From the NCBI GenBank assembly GCA_019509685.1, contig JAEKLU010000012.1:1-7214 (forward strand): a stretch of 7,214 nt of DNA, written 5' to 3'. The notes below the pieces were generated by a model, which saw only the letters and a list, made by a program, of their open reading frames with translations, made no database searches and was not told where the DNA came from. The position numbers were made by a program, and so were the translations under genes. Position 1 is the first letter of the stretch; each line of letters opens with the position of its first letter. The DNA comes from Mesorhizobium sp. GTDB lineage: Bacteria; Pseudomonadota; Alphaproteobacteria; Rhizobiales; Rhizobiaceae. Below, in pieces: positions 1 through 5,144 of this stretch.

Positions 1-372
1 CGGCACATTGGTCGAATAGCCGTCGAAGGAAAGCGCCAGCGTGTAGGCGGTCGGAGGCTCGTTACCGGCGTCGGCAAGGATGTCATCGATCATCACCCCC
101 TGCCAAGGTGTGTTGAACTTGGTCCATGCCGTCACGCAGTGGATGTCGCGGGTCATCTTGCTTTGCGGCAGCGCGTTGAATTCGGCCCAGCTCCACTTCT
201 TGATCGGCCGTGGCCCATGCTTGAGCGTGAAGGACCAATCCTCGGTGCGCACGCGCGGCGTCGGTCCGGCGGAAAGAACCGGGAAACCCTGCTCCAGATA
301 CTGCCCGGGCGGAATGCGCGCGTCGGTGTCGGAAGGAGGACGCCGTCCGGAAAAGAAGCCGCGGGTGACCAT
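1..372 (-). CDS. Sulfite-oxidase-like molybdopterin oxidoreductase (partial, N-terminal 124 residues)
   Basis: The gene enters from the left edge on the minus strand, and only its first 124 codons are present. The protein starts MVTRGFFSGRRPPSD and contains PPGQYLEQGFPVLSAGPTP, then a tryptophan-rich stretch (DWSFTL, KKWSWAEFNALP at residues 46-69), then RDIHCVTAWTKF (75-86). This matches the small cytosolic family of the oxidoreductase molybdopterin-binding fold (PF00174). Cys79 in the IHCVT motif is the expected molybdenum ligand, by analogy with sulfite oxidase and MsrP. Family members are usually about 200-220 residues, so a little over half is visible. No signal peptide is seen, which argues against periplasmic MsrP. 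The start is well supported: an AGGAGG ribosome site (380-385) lies 7 nt upstream. The physiological substrate of this subfamily is not established. The gene follows the Do-family protease on the same strand, but a strong palindrome separates them. Confidence 0.85.
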   Translation of the reverse strand, partial: MVTRGFFSGRRPPSDTDARIPPGQYLEQGFPVLSAGPTPRVRTEDWSFTLKHGPRPIKKWSWAEFNALPQSKMTRDIHCVTAWTKFNTPWQGVMIDDILADAGNEPPTAYTLALSFDGYSTNVP

Positions 373-379
373 CGAGACG

Positions 380-385
380 CCTCCT
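380..385 (-). promoter_or_regulatory. Ribosome binding site of the sulfite-oxidase-like gene
   Basis: On the minus strand the sequence reads AGGAGG, 7 nt before the ATG at 372-370. It is a perfect Shine-Dalgarno core and fixes the start codon of the partial gene. Confidence 0.8.
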
Positions 386-447
386 GCACAGCACAACAAT
401 TCAGGCAGTGTTCTCGAAGATGTTGGTGCGAGCAACAGGAATCTTGG

Positions 448-479
448 CAAGGGCCTGTCGGATATCCGACAGGCCCTTG
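448..479 (-). terminator. Perfect 32-bp palindrome, probable terminator of the Do-family protease gene
   Basis: The sequence is a flawless inverted repeat centred on GATATC (461-466). The arms read CAAGGGCCTGTC and GACAGGCCCTTG. As RNA it would form a stem of about 14 bp with a 4-nt loop. It begins 7 nt after the protease stop codon (487-489), the usual place for a transcript-ending hairpin, and it separates that gene from the next minus-strand gene. The tail does not fit the expected direction: on the minus strand it is followed by CCAAGATTCC, with no U-run. On the plus strand it is followed by TGTTTTG, which is T-rich. It may act in both directions or mainly protect the mRNA 3' end. Confidence 0.6.
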
Positions 480-486
480 TGTTTTG

Positions 487-2037
487 TCAGCCGGCGGCGA
501 AGGGCACGGCGACGAAGATCTGCGCGTCGCCGCGATCGATCAGCAACAACACCGACTTCCTGCCGGACTTGCCGACCTCGGCGATCGCCTGGTTGGCCTG
601 CCTGGCGGTCTTCACCGGCATCTGGTCGACGCCGACGATGACATCGCCCGGCTGGATGCCGGCGGCCGAGGCCGCCTTGTCCGGATTGACGCGCTCGACC
701 ACGGCGCCGCGCTGGTTGCCGGCAAGGTTGAGCTGGTCGCGGAGATCGGGAGTGAGATCGGCCAGGCCAAGGCCAAGCGAAGGCACGCGCAACCCCTGCC
801 CTGCTGACGGCTTGCCGCCTTCATTGCCGTTCGATGCGGTCTGTTGATCATCGTTGTTGCGGCCGACATCGGCGGAAACCTGGATCGCCTTGCCCTTGCG
901 CCAGACATCGAGCGTCTCCTTGACGCCGGGCGACACATCGGCGACGGCGCGCGACAGGTCCTTCGGATCCTTGACCTCCTGGCCGGCAAAGCCGGTGATG
1001 ACGTCGCCGGTCTCGATGCCTGCCTTGGCGGCCGGCGAGCCTTGCGTCACCGCCGAAACCAGCGCGCCGCCCGGATGATCGAGGCCGATGGCGCTGGCGA
1101 CATCCTGGGTGACCGGTTGGATTTGCACGCCGAGATACCCGTATTCGATGTCGCCGCCCTTCATAAGCTTGGCGACGACCTTCTGCGCCTGATCCGACGG
1201 GATGGCGAAACCGACGCCGACGCTGCCGCCATTGGGCGAATAGATCGCTGTGTTGATGCCCATGACGTTGCCGTTCACGTCGACCAGCGGACCGCCGGAA
1301 TTGCCGTGGTTGATCGGCGCGTCGATCTGGATGAAATCGTCGAACGGCCCGCTGTGGAGGTCGCGGCCGCGCGCCGAGACGATGCCGGCGGTGACCGTGG
1401 TGCCGATGCCGAACGGGTTGCCGATCGCCAGCACCTGGTCGCCGGTCATCAGCTTGTCGGAATCGCCCCATTTGATCGTCGGCAGGGGCTTGTCAGCCTT
1501 GATCTTGAGCACGGCGAGATCGTTCTTGGCGTCGTGGCCGATCAGCTTGGCGGGAAGCTCGGTGCCATCGTCGAGCGTCACCTTGATCGAGCTTGCGCCG
1601 TCGATGACGTGGTTGTTGGTGACGATAGTGCCATCCGAACCGACGATGAAGCCGGAGCCGAGAGCTTCGGCGCGCTGCGCCTGCTGCTGGGGCGGCGCCT
1701 TGGGCATCGGCATGCCCTGATCGCCGAAGAACTGCTGGAAAAACTGGTCGAAAGGCTGATTGCCGCCAAGCGGCGAACCGTCGTCTCCCTCCCCGGGTTG
1801 CGCCTTCATGACCGAGGTGATGGTGACCACCGCCGGCTTGGTGACGGCGATGACCGGCGCGAAGGAGCCGTTCGGGGCGGTGATGCCGGCGACCGGCGTC
1901 TGCGTCGTCGCGGCTACGGTGCTCAGGCCGGCATTGCCGTTGTTCTGGGCGAAGGAGACGACGACGGGCGAAATGATCAGCGCGGCGCCCAGCAGGGCGG
2001 CGACGCGATGTCTGCGAAGAATGCTTGAGGGTGACAT
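487..2037 (-). CDS. degP: Periplasmic Do-family serine endoprotease (DegP/DegQ-like)
   Basis: This is a 516-residue periplasmic protease/chaperone that degrades or refolds misfolded envelope proteins. Residues 1-30 form a Sec signal peptide: an arginine-rich start (ILRRHR), a hydrophobic core, and a likely cut after SFA. The trypsin-like domain spans about 60-290. Its triad is His143 (TNNHVIDGA), Asp173 (KNDLAVL) and Ser247 (GNSGGPLVD). A glutamine- and proline-rich loop (APPQQQAQ, about 115-121) precedes it, as in the LA loop of this family. Two PDZ domains follow, at about 299-392 (YGYLGVQIQPV) and 420-513 (SLGLGLADLTPD), joined by a polar Asn/Gly/Gln linker. Length and order are typical of the family. 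The motif before Ser247 reads INHGNSGG rather than the common INPGNSGG. I chose the ATG at 2037 because it places the signal peptide at the N-terminus. An in-frame ATG at 2139 would add 34 residues with no export signal. Neither start has a clear ribosome site. DegP versus DegQ or MucD cannot be settled from sequence alone. Confidence 0.9.
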   Translation of the reverse strand: MSPSSILRRHRVAALLGAALIISPVVVSFAQNNGNAGLSTVAATTQTPVAGITAPNGSFAPVIAVTKPAVVTITSVMKAQPGEGDDGSPLGGNQPFDQFFQQFFGDQGMPMPKAPPQQQAQRAEALGSGFIVGSDGTIVTNNHVIDGASSIKVTLDDGTELPAKLIGHDAKNDLAVLKIKADKPLPTIKWGDSDKLMTGDQVLAIGNPFGIGTTVTAGIVSARGRDLHSGPFDDFIQIDAPINHGNSGGPLVDVNGNVMGINTAIYSPNGGSVGVGFAIPSDQAQKVVAKLMKGGDIEYGYLGVQIQPVTQDVASAIGLDHPGGALVSAVTQGSPAAKAGIETGDVITGFAGQEVKDPKDLSRAVADVSPGVKETLDVWRKGKAIQVSADVGRNNDDQQTASNGNEGGKPSAGQGLRVPSLGLGLADLTPDLRDQLNLAGNQRGAVVERVNPDKAASAAGIQPGDVIVGVDQMPVKTARQANQAIAEVGKSGRKSVLLLIDRGDAQIFVAVPFAAG

Positions 2038-2224
2038 GGTCGTTCTGTCCGGGCGAGATTTGATCCAACGCCGAGAGGGTGGTCTCCAGCAAACACCCTT
2101 TGGCTTGTCGACGACCGGGCCGCCTGTCTCGCCGTGCATGGCAGCCGGCCGTCTCGACAGACACGCATCTAGGACGCCGAATGGCCTGAATTAGGGTTTT
2201 GGGCCGACCTTACGAAGATTTAAT
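2038..2224. other. 187-bp intergenic gap upstream of the protease gene
   Basis: The gap lies between the MBL-fold gene end and the protease start, both on the minus strand. I see no convincing hairpin terminator for the upstream gene and no good sigma-70 or EcfG-type (GGAAC...CGTT) promoter. The region nearest the MBL gene (about 2160-2224) is less GC-rich than its surroundings and is the likeliest place for a protease promoter. Confidence 0.4.
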
Positions 2225-2986
2225 TCAGACGGCGCTGGCGAAGCGTTCCCTGCGGCGCAGATAGGCGGACGCGATTTCGCGCATTCTGGCGCGATCGAAA
2301 CTCGGGCCGTGGCCGCCATGGCCGACGCGGATCGGCAGGTCGAGCAGGCGCTGCATGGTGCGGCAATAGGCGGTGCGGTCGGAATCGTCGAGGTCGTCGA
2401 TCAGCGTGCCGTCATAGATGGCGTCGCCCGCGAAGAACAGGCCATCGGCCTCGTCGAAAAGCGCGATCGAATCCGGCGAATGTCCGGGAAGATGCAGCAC
2501 CCGGAATTTTCTGTCGCCGAGATCGACGATGTCGCCCTCGTCGAGGGAACGGGTCAGCGGCGCCGGCACGATCCGATAGTCAGCCGCCTTCCAGCCCGGC
2601 ACCGGCAGCTTCGACACGGCGCCGTCGAGATGATGGAACATGTAGCCGTAGGTGACGGCGTCATCCATGGTTTCGAACGCCGCCGCGCTCATTTTCGGCC
2701 CCATGCGCAGCGGGAATTCGTGCAGCGAGCCGACATGATCGAGATGGATGTGGGTGGCGACGACGATCAACGGCTTGCCGTCCGGCGTGTCGATTTCCGG
2801 CGCCAGCGGACAGATCCCCATGCCGGTATCGACCAGAAGGTCGGCGTCGCGACCCTTGAGATGCCACATATTGGCGCGCACGAAATCATGCACGAAGGGC
2901 TCGGTCAGCATTGTCGTCTTGGCATCGACAATTGCCTTGCCGAACCAGTCGCCCACCTCAAGGTCGGGCATCGGGCCGCCGGCCAT
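2225..2986 (-). CDS. MBL-fold metallohydrolase
   Basis: This is a 253-residue cytosolic protein of the metallo-beta-lactamase fold, with no signal peptide or membrane segment. All metal-binding motifs are present: HIHLDH (79-84), His169 in LPGHSPDS, Asp188 in FFAGDAIYDG and His226 in GHGGHGPSF. This set is typical of the glyoxalase-II-like, lactonase-like branch with two metal ions, so an active hydrolase of thioesters, lactones or similar substrates is likely. The actual substrate cannot be read from the sequence. The start at 2986 is preferred because its ATG overlaps the original stop of the upstream phosphofructokinase gene (TGATG), a classic coupled arrangement. The nearest purine-rich site (GGGAAG) is weak and about 11 nt away. 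An alternative ATG at 2971 would shorten the protein by 5 residues and has no ribosome site. The coupling suggests a shared transcript with the phosphofructokinase, but a metabolic link is inference. Confidence 0.85.
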   Translation of the reverse strand: MAGGPMPDLEVGDWFGKAIVDAKTTMLTEPFVHDFVRANMWHLKGRDADLLVDTGMGICPLAPEIDTPDGKPLIVVATHIHLDHVGSLHEFPLRMGPKMSAAAFETMDDAVTYGYMFHHLDGAVSKLPVPGWKAADYRIVPAPLTRSLDEGDIVDLGDRKFRVLHLPGHSPDSIALFDEADGLFFAGDAIYDGTLIDDLDDSDRTAYCRTMQRLLDLPIRVGHGGHGPSFDRARMREIASAYLRRRERFASAV

Positions 2987-3059
2987 CAGACGAAAGGCTT
3001 CCCGACCTTGTATTTTTCCGGCACCAGCCGCTTCAGATAGGCCATGCCGGCTTCGGACA
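2986..3059 (-). pseudogene. Out-of-frame remnant of the phosphofructokinase C-terminus
   Basis: In the frame one step away from the phosphofructokinase reading frame, codons from 3057 down to 2989 read SEAGMAYLKRLV, then PEKYKV, then GKPFV, and stop at TGA (2988-2986). This resembles the usual end of the PPi-type phosphofructokinase family, where a helix of the type (T/S)EAFxxYLxPLV comes shortly before the stop. The stop shares its A with the start ATG of the MBL-fold gene. Both points indicate that this is the ancestral 3' end of the gene, now disconnected. The two bases before it (TG, 3059-3058) would be the end of a broken codon. Confidence 0.65.
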
Positions 3060-4052
3060 ATACTGAAGCGCGACCGAGCCGCCGCCCTCGGCGGCGACGC
3101 CGACAGCGAAGGCGCCAGCATCGAAGGCTTCTTGCGCGTCGACAGCGCTGATCGCGCCGACATAGCCGCGCGGCATGTAGCCGAGCGCGTCGACACGCGC
3201 GCGCTTGCCCGGCAGCCCTTCAGCAAGCGCCCGTTCAAGTGCGGCAGGCAGGTCGCTGCCCGACAGCTTGACGTTGCCGTGCTGGTCGCGCTCGAGCTTT
3301 TCCGGCGGCACCAGGCTTTCGACCAGCGCCTTGCCGTCGGCGGTGCTGACGCCTTCAGAGACCGCAACGATGCAGCGTTTGTGGCGGTCGAGCGTTTCGC
3401 GCACCTCGTCGATGAAGCGCTTGGCCGAAAAGGCGCGCTCCGGCACATAGACCAGATGCGGACCGCTGTCGGCGTCGAGCTGCCACGCAGCTGCGGCGGC
3501 AGTGAGGAAGCCGGCATGCCGGCCCATGACGATGCCGACATAGATGCCGGGCAACGCACGGAAATCGAGATCGACCGACAGGAAGGCGCCGGCGACGAAT
3601 TCGGCGGCCGAGATGAAACCCGGCGTGTGGTCGTTTTCCTCAAGGTCGTTGTCGATGGTCTTTGGCGCATGCACGAAGGCGATCGAGCCGCCGGCGGCAT
3701 CGGTCAGGATCTGCTGCGTGCCCGAAGTGTCGTTGCCGCCGATATAGATGAAGGCGTCGGCGCCGGCCTTTTTCAACCCGTTGAGGATGACCTCGCAATA
3801 GGCGGCGTCCGGCTTGTCGCGAGTTGAGCCAAGGGCGGCGCTCGGCGTGCCGGCGATCAGCCTGAGCCGATCCTCGGGGATCGCGGAGAGGTCGACATAA
3901 TTGCCGTCGCGGATGCCGCGCACGCCGTGGATCGAGCCCAGTACCTTGGCACCGGGATGGCGCTTGCGGATTTCCAGCGTGGCGCCGACGACCGTCTGGT
4001 TGATGACGGCGGTCGGGCCGCCGCCCTGCGCGATGACGAAAGTTCCGGCCAT
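3033..4052 (-). CDS. pfp: PPi-type 6-phosphofructokinase, C-terminus lost by frame break
   Basis: The enzyme phosphorylates fructose 6-phosphate to fructose 1,6-bisphosphate. Motifs in order are GGGPTAVIN (10-18), GGNDTSGT (105-112), PKTIDND (130-136), MGRHAG (176-181), a PE pair in YVPERAF (204-205) and GYMPRGY (291-297). Asp in the GGND motif and Lys in PKTIDND are the residues that mark pyrophosphate-dependent rather than ATP-dependent enzymes, where GGDG and PGTIDND are seen. The frame is intact through SVALQY (Tyr331), then reads eight unrelated residues (CPKPAWPI) and stops at 339. Family members are usually about 400 residues. The missing part corresponds to the VPL...VA...MP.E(F/W) segment and the last helix, and the last helix survives out of frame downstream. 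The start at 4052 has a GGGAGAG ribosome site about 9 nt upstream; an ATG at 4073 lacks one. Whether the truncated protein is active is unknown. It may now be a pseudogene. Confidence 0.85.
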   Translation of the reverse strand: MAGTFVIAQGGGPTAVINQTVVGATLEIRKRHPGAKVLGSIHGVRGIRDGNYVDLSAIPEDRLRLIAGTPSAALGSTRDKPDAAYCEVILNGLKKAGADAFIYIGGNDTSGTQQILTDAAGGSIAFVHAPKTIDNDLEENDHTPGFISAAEFVAGAFLSVDLDFRALPGIYVGIVMGRHAGFLTAAAAAWQLDADSGPHLVYVPERAFSAKRFIDEVRETLDRHKRCIVAVSEGVSTADGKALVESLVPPEKLERDQHGNVKLSGSDLPAALERALAEGLPGKRARVDALGYMPRGYVGAISAVDAQEAFDAGAFAVGVAAEGGGSVALQYCPKPAWPI

Positions 4053-4124
4053 GCTATTTCTCTCCCAAGGCAAAGGTTTTCAGGGCACCTTCGCCTGTCT
4101 TGCGGCATCGCGCAACGGGAGAAT

Positions 4125-4144
4125 GGCCGCGAAAAACAGCGGCC
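4125..4144 (-). terminator. Short GC hairpin after the L,D-transpeptidase gene
   Basis: The arms GGCCGC (4125-4130) and GCGGCC (4139-4144) flank an 8-nt loop, starting 6 nt beyond the transpeptidase stop. On the minus strand no U-run follows (ATTCTCCC), so it would be at most a weak terminator. The 98-bp gap to the phosphofructokinase start holds nothing else that I can identify apart from that gene's ribosome site. Confidence 0.3.
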
Positions 4145-4150
4145 TTAAGA

Positions 4151-4915
4151 TCAGACGACGACGACCGGATTTCTTTTCGAAACGCGGCTGTAGAGATCGA
4201 TGATGTCCTGGTTGATCAGGCGCACGCAGCCCGACGACATCGCCTGGCCGATGCTCCACCATTCCGGCGAGCCGTGGATGCGATAGCCGGTGTCCTTGCC
4301 ATCCTGGTAGATGTAGAGCGCCCGCGCCCCGAGCGGATTGGTGAGGCCGCCGGGCTGGCCGCCCTGCCACTTGACCAACTCCGGCTTGCGCTGGATCATT
4401 TCGGGCGGCGGCGTCCATACCGGCCATTCGCGGCCATACTGGATGTTGGCGCGGCCCGACCAGCGGAAACCGTCCTTGCCGATGCCGACGCCGTAGCGGA
4501 TGGCGTCGCCGCCCGGCTGGACCAGATAGAGCATGCGCTCCTTGAGATGGACGACGATGGTGCCCGGCGCCTCGCCGGTCTGGTCGACGACGATCTGGCG
4601 GCGGAACTGCGGCTTGACCTTCTGATAAGGCACCGCCGGCACCTCGAAGCCGCCGTCGGTGAGCGAGGCATACATGACGTCGGGGCCGGTGATATTCTTG
4701 TCGACGCTGATCGCCGGGCGCATGGGCGGCACGGAGCCGGTGACGGTGTTGTCGAGCTGCATTTGCGGCAGGTCGAGCGTGTCGGTGGTGCTGCAGCCGG
4801 CCATGCCGAGCAGCGCCATGGCGCCGGCGCCGGAAAGCACGGCGCGGCGGGAAAGCTGAATTTCGGTATCGATCGTCTCGCCGTTCGACGGCGGCGTTTG
4901 CGGCAACTCACGCAT
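4151..4915 (-). CDS. L,D-transpeptidase (YkuD/ErfK family), Tat-type lipoprotein
   Basis: This is a 254-residue envelope enzyme. The YkuD domain spans about 118-254 and ends with the catalytic motif: His214 in RIHGSPEWW and Cys230 in MSSGCVRL. These enzymes use the Cys to form 3-3 cross-links in peptidoglycan or to attach proteins to it. The N-terminus has SRRAVL (22-27, twin Arg23-Arg24), a hydrophobic stretch (AGAMALLGMAG) and Cys41 in MAGCSTT. This suggests export by the Tat route and lipid attachment at Cys41. The linker from 42 to about 100 is of low complexity and rich in Pro, Thr and Asp. The start at 4915 has a modest AGGG ribosome site about 9 nt upstream, and it leaves a 21-residue polar extension before the twin arginine. 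It is transcribed away from the LysE-TPR gene and probably from its own promoter in 4916-5040. Which of the host's several L,D-transpeptidases this is cannot be told. Confidence 0.9.
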   Translation of the reverse strand: MRELPQTPPSNGETIDTEIQLSRRAVLSGAGAMALLGMAGCSTTDTLDLPQMQLDNTVTGSVPPMRPAISVDKNITGPDVMYASLTDGGFEVPAVPYQKVKPQFRRQIVVDQTGEAPGTIVVHLKERMLYLVQPGGDAIRYGVGIGKDGFRWSGRANIQYGREWPVWTPPPEMIQRKPELVKWQGGQPGGLTNPLGARALYIYQDGKDTGYRIHGSPEWWSIGQAMSSGCVRLINQDIIDLYSRVSKRNPVVVV

Positions 4916-5014
4916 CTACCCAAACCCTACGCTGCCGGCGGGAAGCACAGTCCGGCCGGATCGAGGCATTTTCGTCATTCATGGTTGAAAAAGCGTGAAA
5001 GCGCCGGACCGCGC

Positions 5015-5022
5015 TTAACCAT
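5015..5022 (+). promoter_or_regulatory. TTAACCAT element, possible CtrA half-site
   Basis: The octamer TTAACCAT matches the half-site form of the CtrA cell-cycle regulator recognised in alphaproteobacteria. It lies about 100 bp upstream of the L,D-transpeptidase start. The second TTAA of a full TTAA-N7-TTAA site is absent, so this is a weak candidate. Confidence 0.2.
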
Positions 5023-5063
5023 AACCGTCCGATAAGCCGCAGCCGAAGCGGAAGAGGCCGGCA

Positions 5064-5094
5064 CTGACGATTTTTTCAGCGGCCTCTTTACAAT
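5064..5094 (+). promoter_or_regulatory. Candidate promoter of the LysE-TPR gene, with overlapping dyad
   Basis: The -10 box TACAAT (5089-5094) matches five of six consensus bases. A weak -35 (CTGACG, 5064-5069) is separated from it by 19 bp. Transcription would begin near 5101, giving a leader of about 44 nt. An inverted repeat with 9-bp arms (AAGAGGCCG at 5052-5060, CGGCCTCTT at 5080-5088) brackets the -35 box and ends directly before the -10. It could be an operator or simply a hairpin. Confidence 0.35.
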
Positions 5095-5131
5095 TTCAGC
5101 GACCCAAGGATTTATCCTGTTCTTTGCGCTC

Positions 5132-5137
5132 AAGGAG
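5132..5137 (+). promoter_or_regulatory. Ribosome binding site of the LysE-TPR gene
   Basis: AAGGAG lies 7 nt before the ATG at 5145. It selects that start over an in-frame TTG at 5124, which would add seven residues not expected in the LysE family. Confidence 0.8.
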
Positions 5138-5144
5138 TAAGGAA

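Larger units (their letters stand above)
4916..5144. other. Divergent intergenic region between the transpeptidase and the LysE-TPR gene
   Basis: This 229-bp region must hold promoters in both directions. It contains a TTAACCAT element (5015-5022), a dyad (5052-5088), a good -10 box for the plus-strand gene (TACAAT, 5089-5094) and that gene's ribosome site (5132-5137). I could not place a convincing -35/-10 pair for the minus-strand transpeptidase gene. No open reading frame of meaningful length is seen here. Confidence 0.5.

Noticed and set aside
139..807. A 222-residue plus-strand open frame over the left end
   Set aside because: It crosses the palindrome and overlaps two well-supported minus-strand genes, and nothing in it is recognisable.
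844..2028. A 394-residue open frame on the plus strand opposite the Do-family protease
   Set aside because: It mirrors the protease codons, is rich in Arg, Asp, Gly and Ala without any recognisable motif, and has no ribosome site. It is a typical antisense shadow in GC-rich DNA.
2037..2139. The longer protease start at 2139
   Set aside because: It would bury the signal peptide behind 34 charged residues and has no ribosome site.
3055..3062. A single-base sequencing error as the cause of the phosphofructokinase frame break
   Set aside because: Restoring the frame by one base would still leave the protein about 40 residues short of the family between SVALQY and SEAGMAY, so a larger loss is more likely.
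2225..3700. Reading the MBL hydrolase as a 491-residue fusion extending upstream
   Set aside because: The upstream half is an out-of-frame reading of the phosphofructokinase gene. The MBL fold is complete from 2986, and the TGATG overlap marks its start.
2748..3827. A 359-residue plus-strand open frame opposite the MBL and phosphofructokinase genes
   Set aside because: It spans two real genes on the other strand, its composition is unlike a folded protein, and no family is recognisable.
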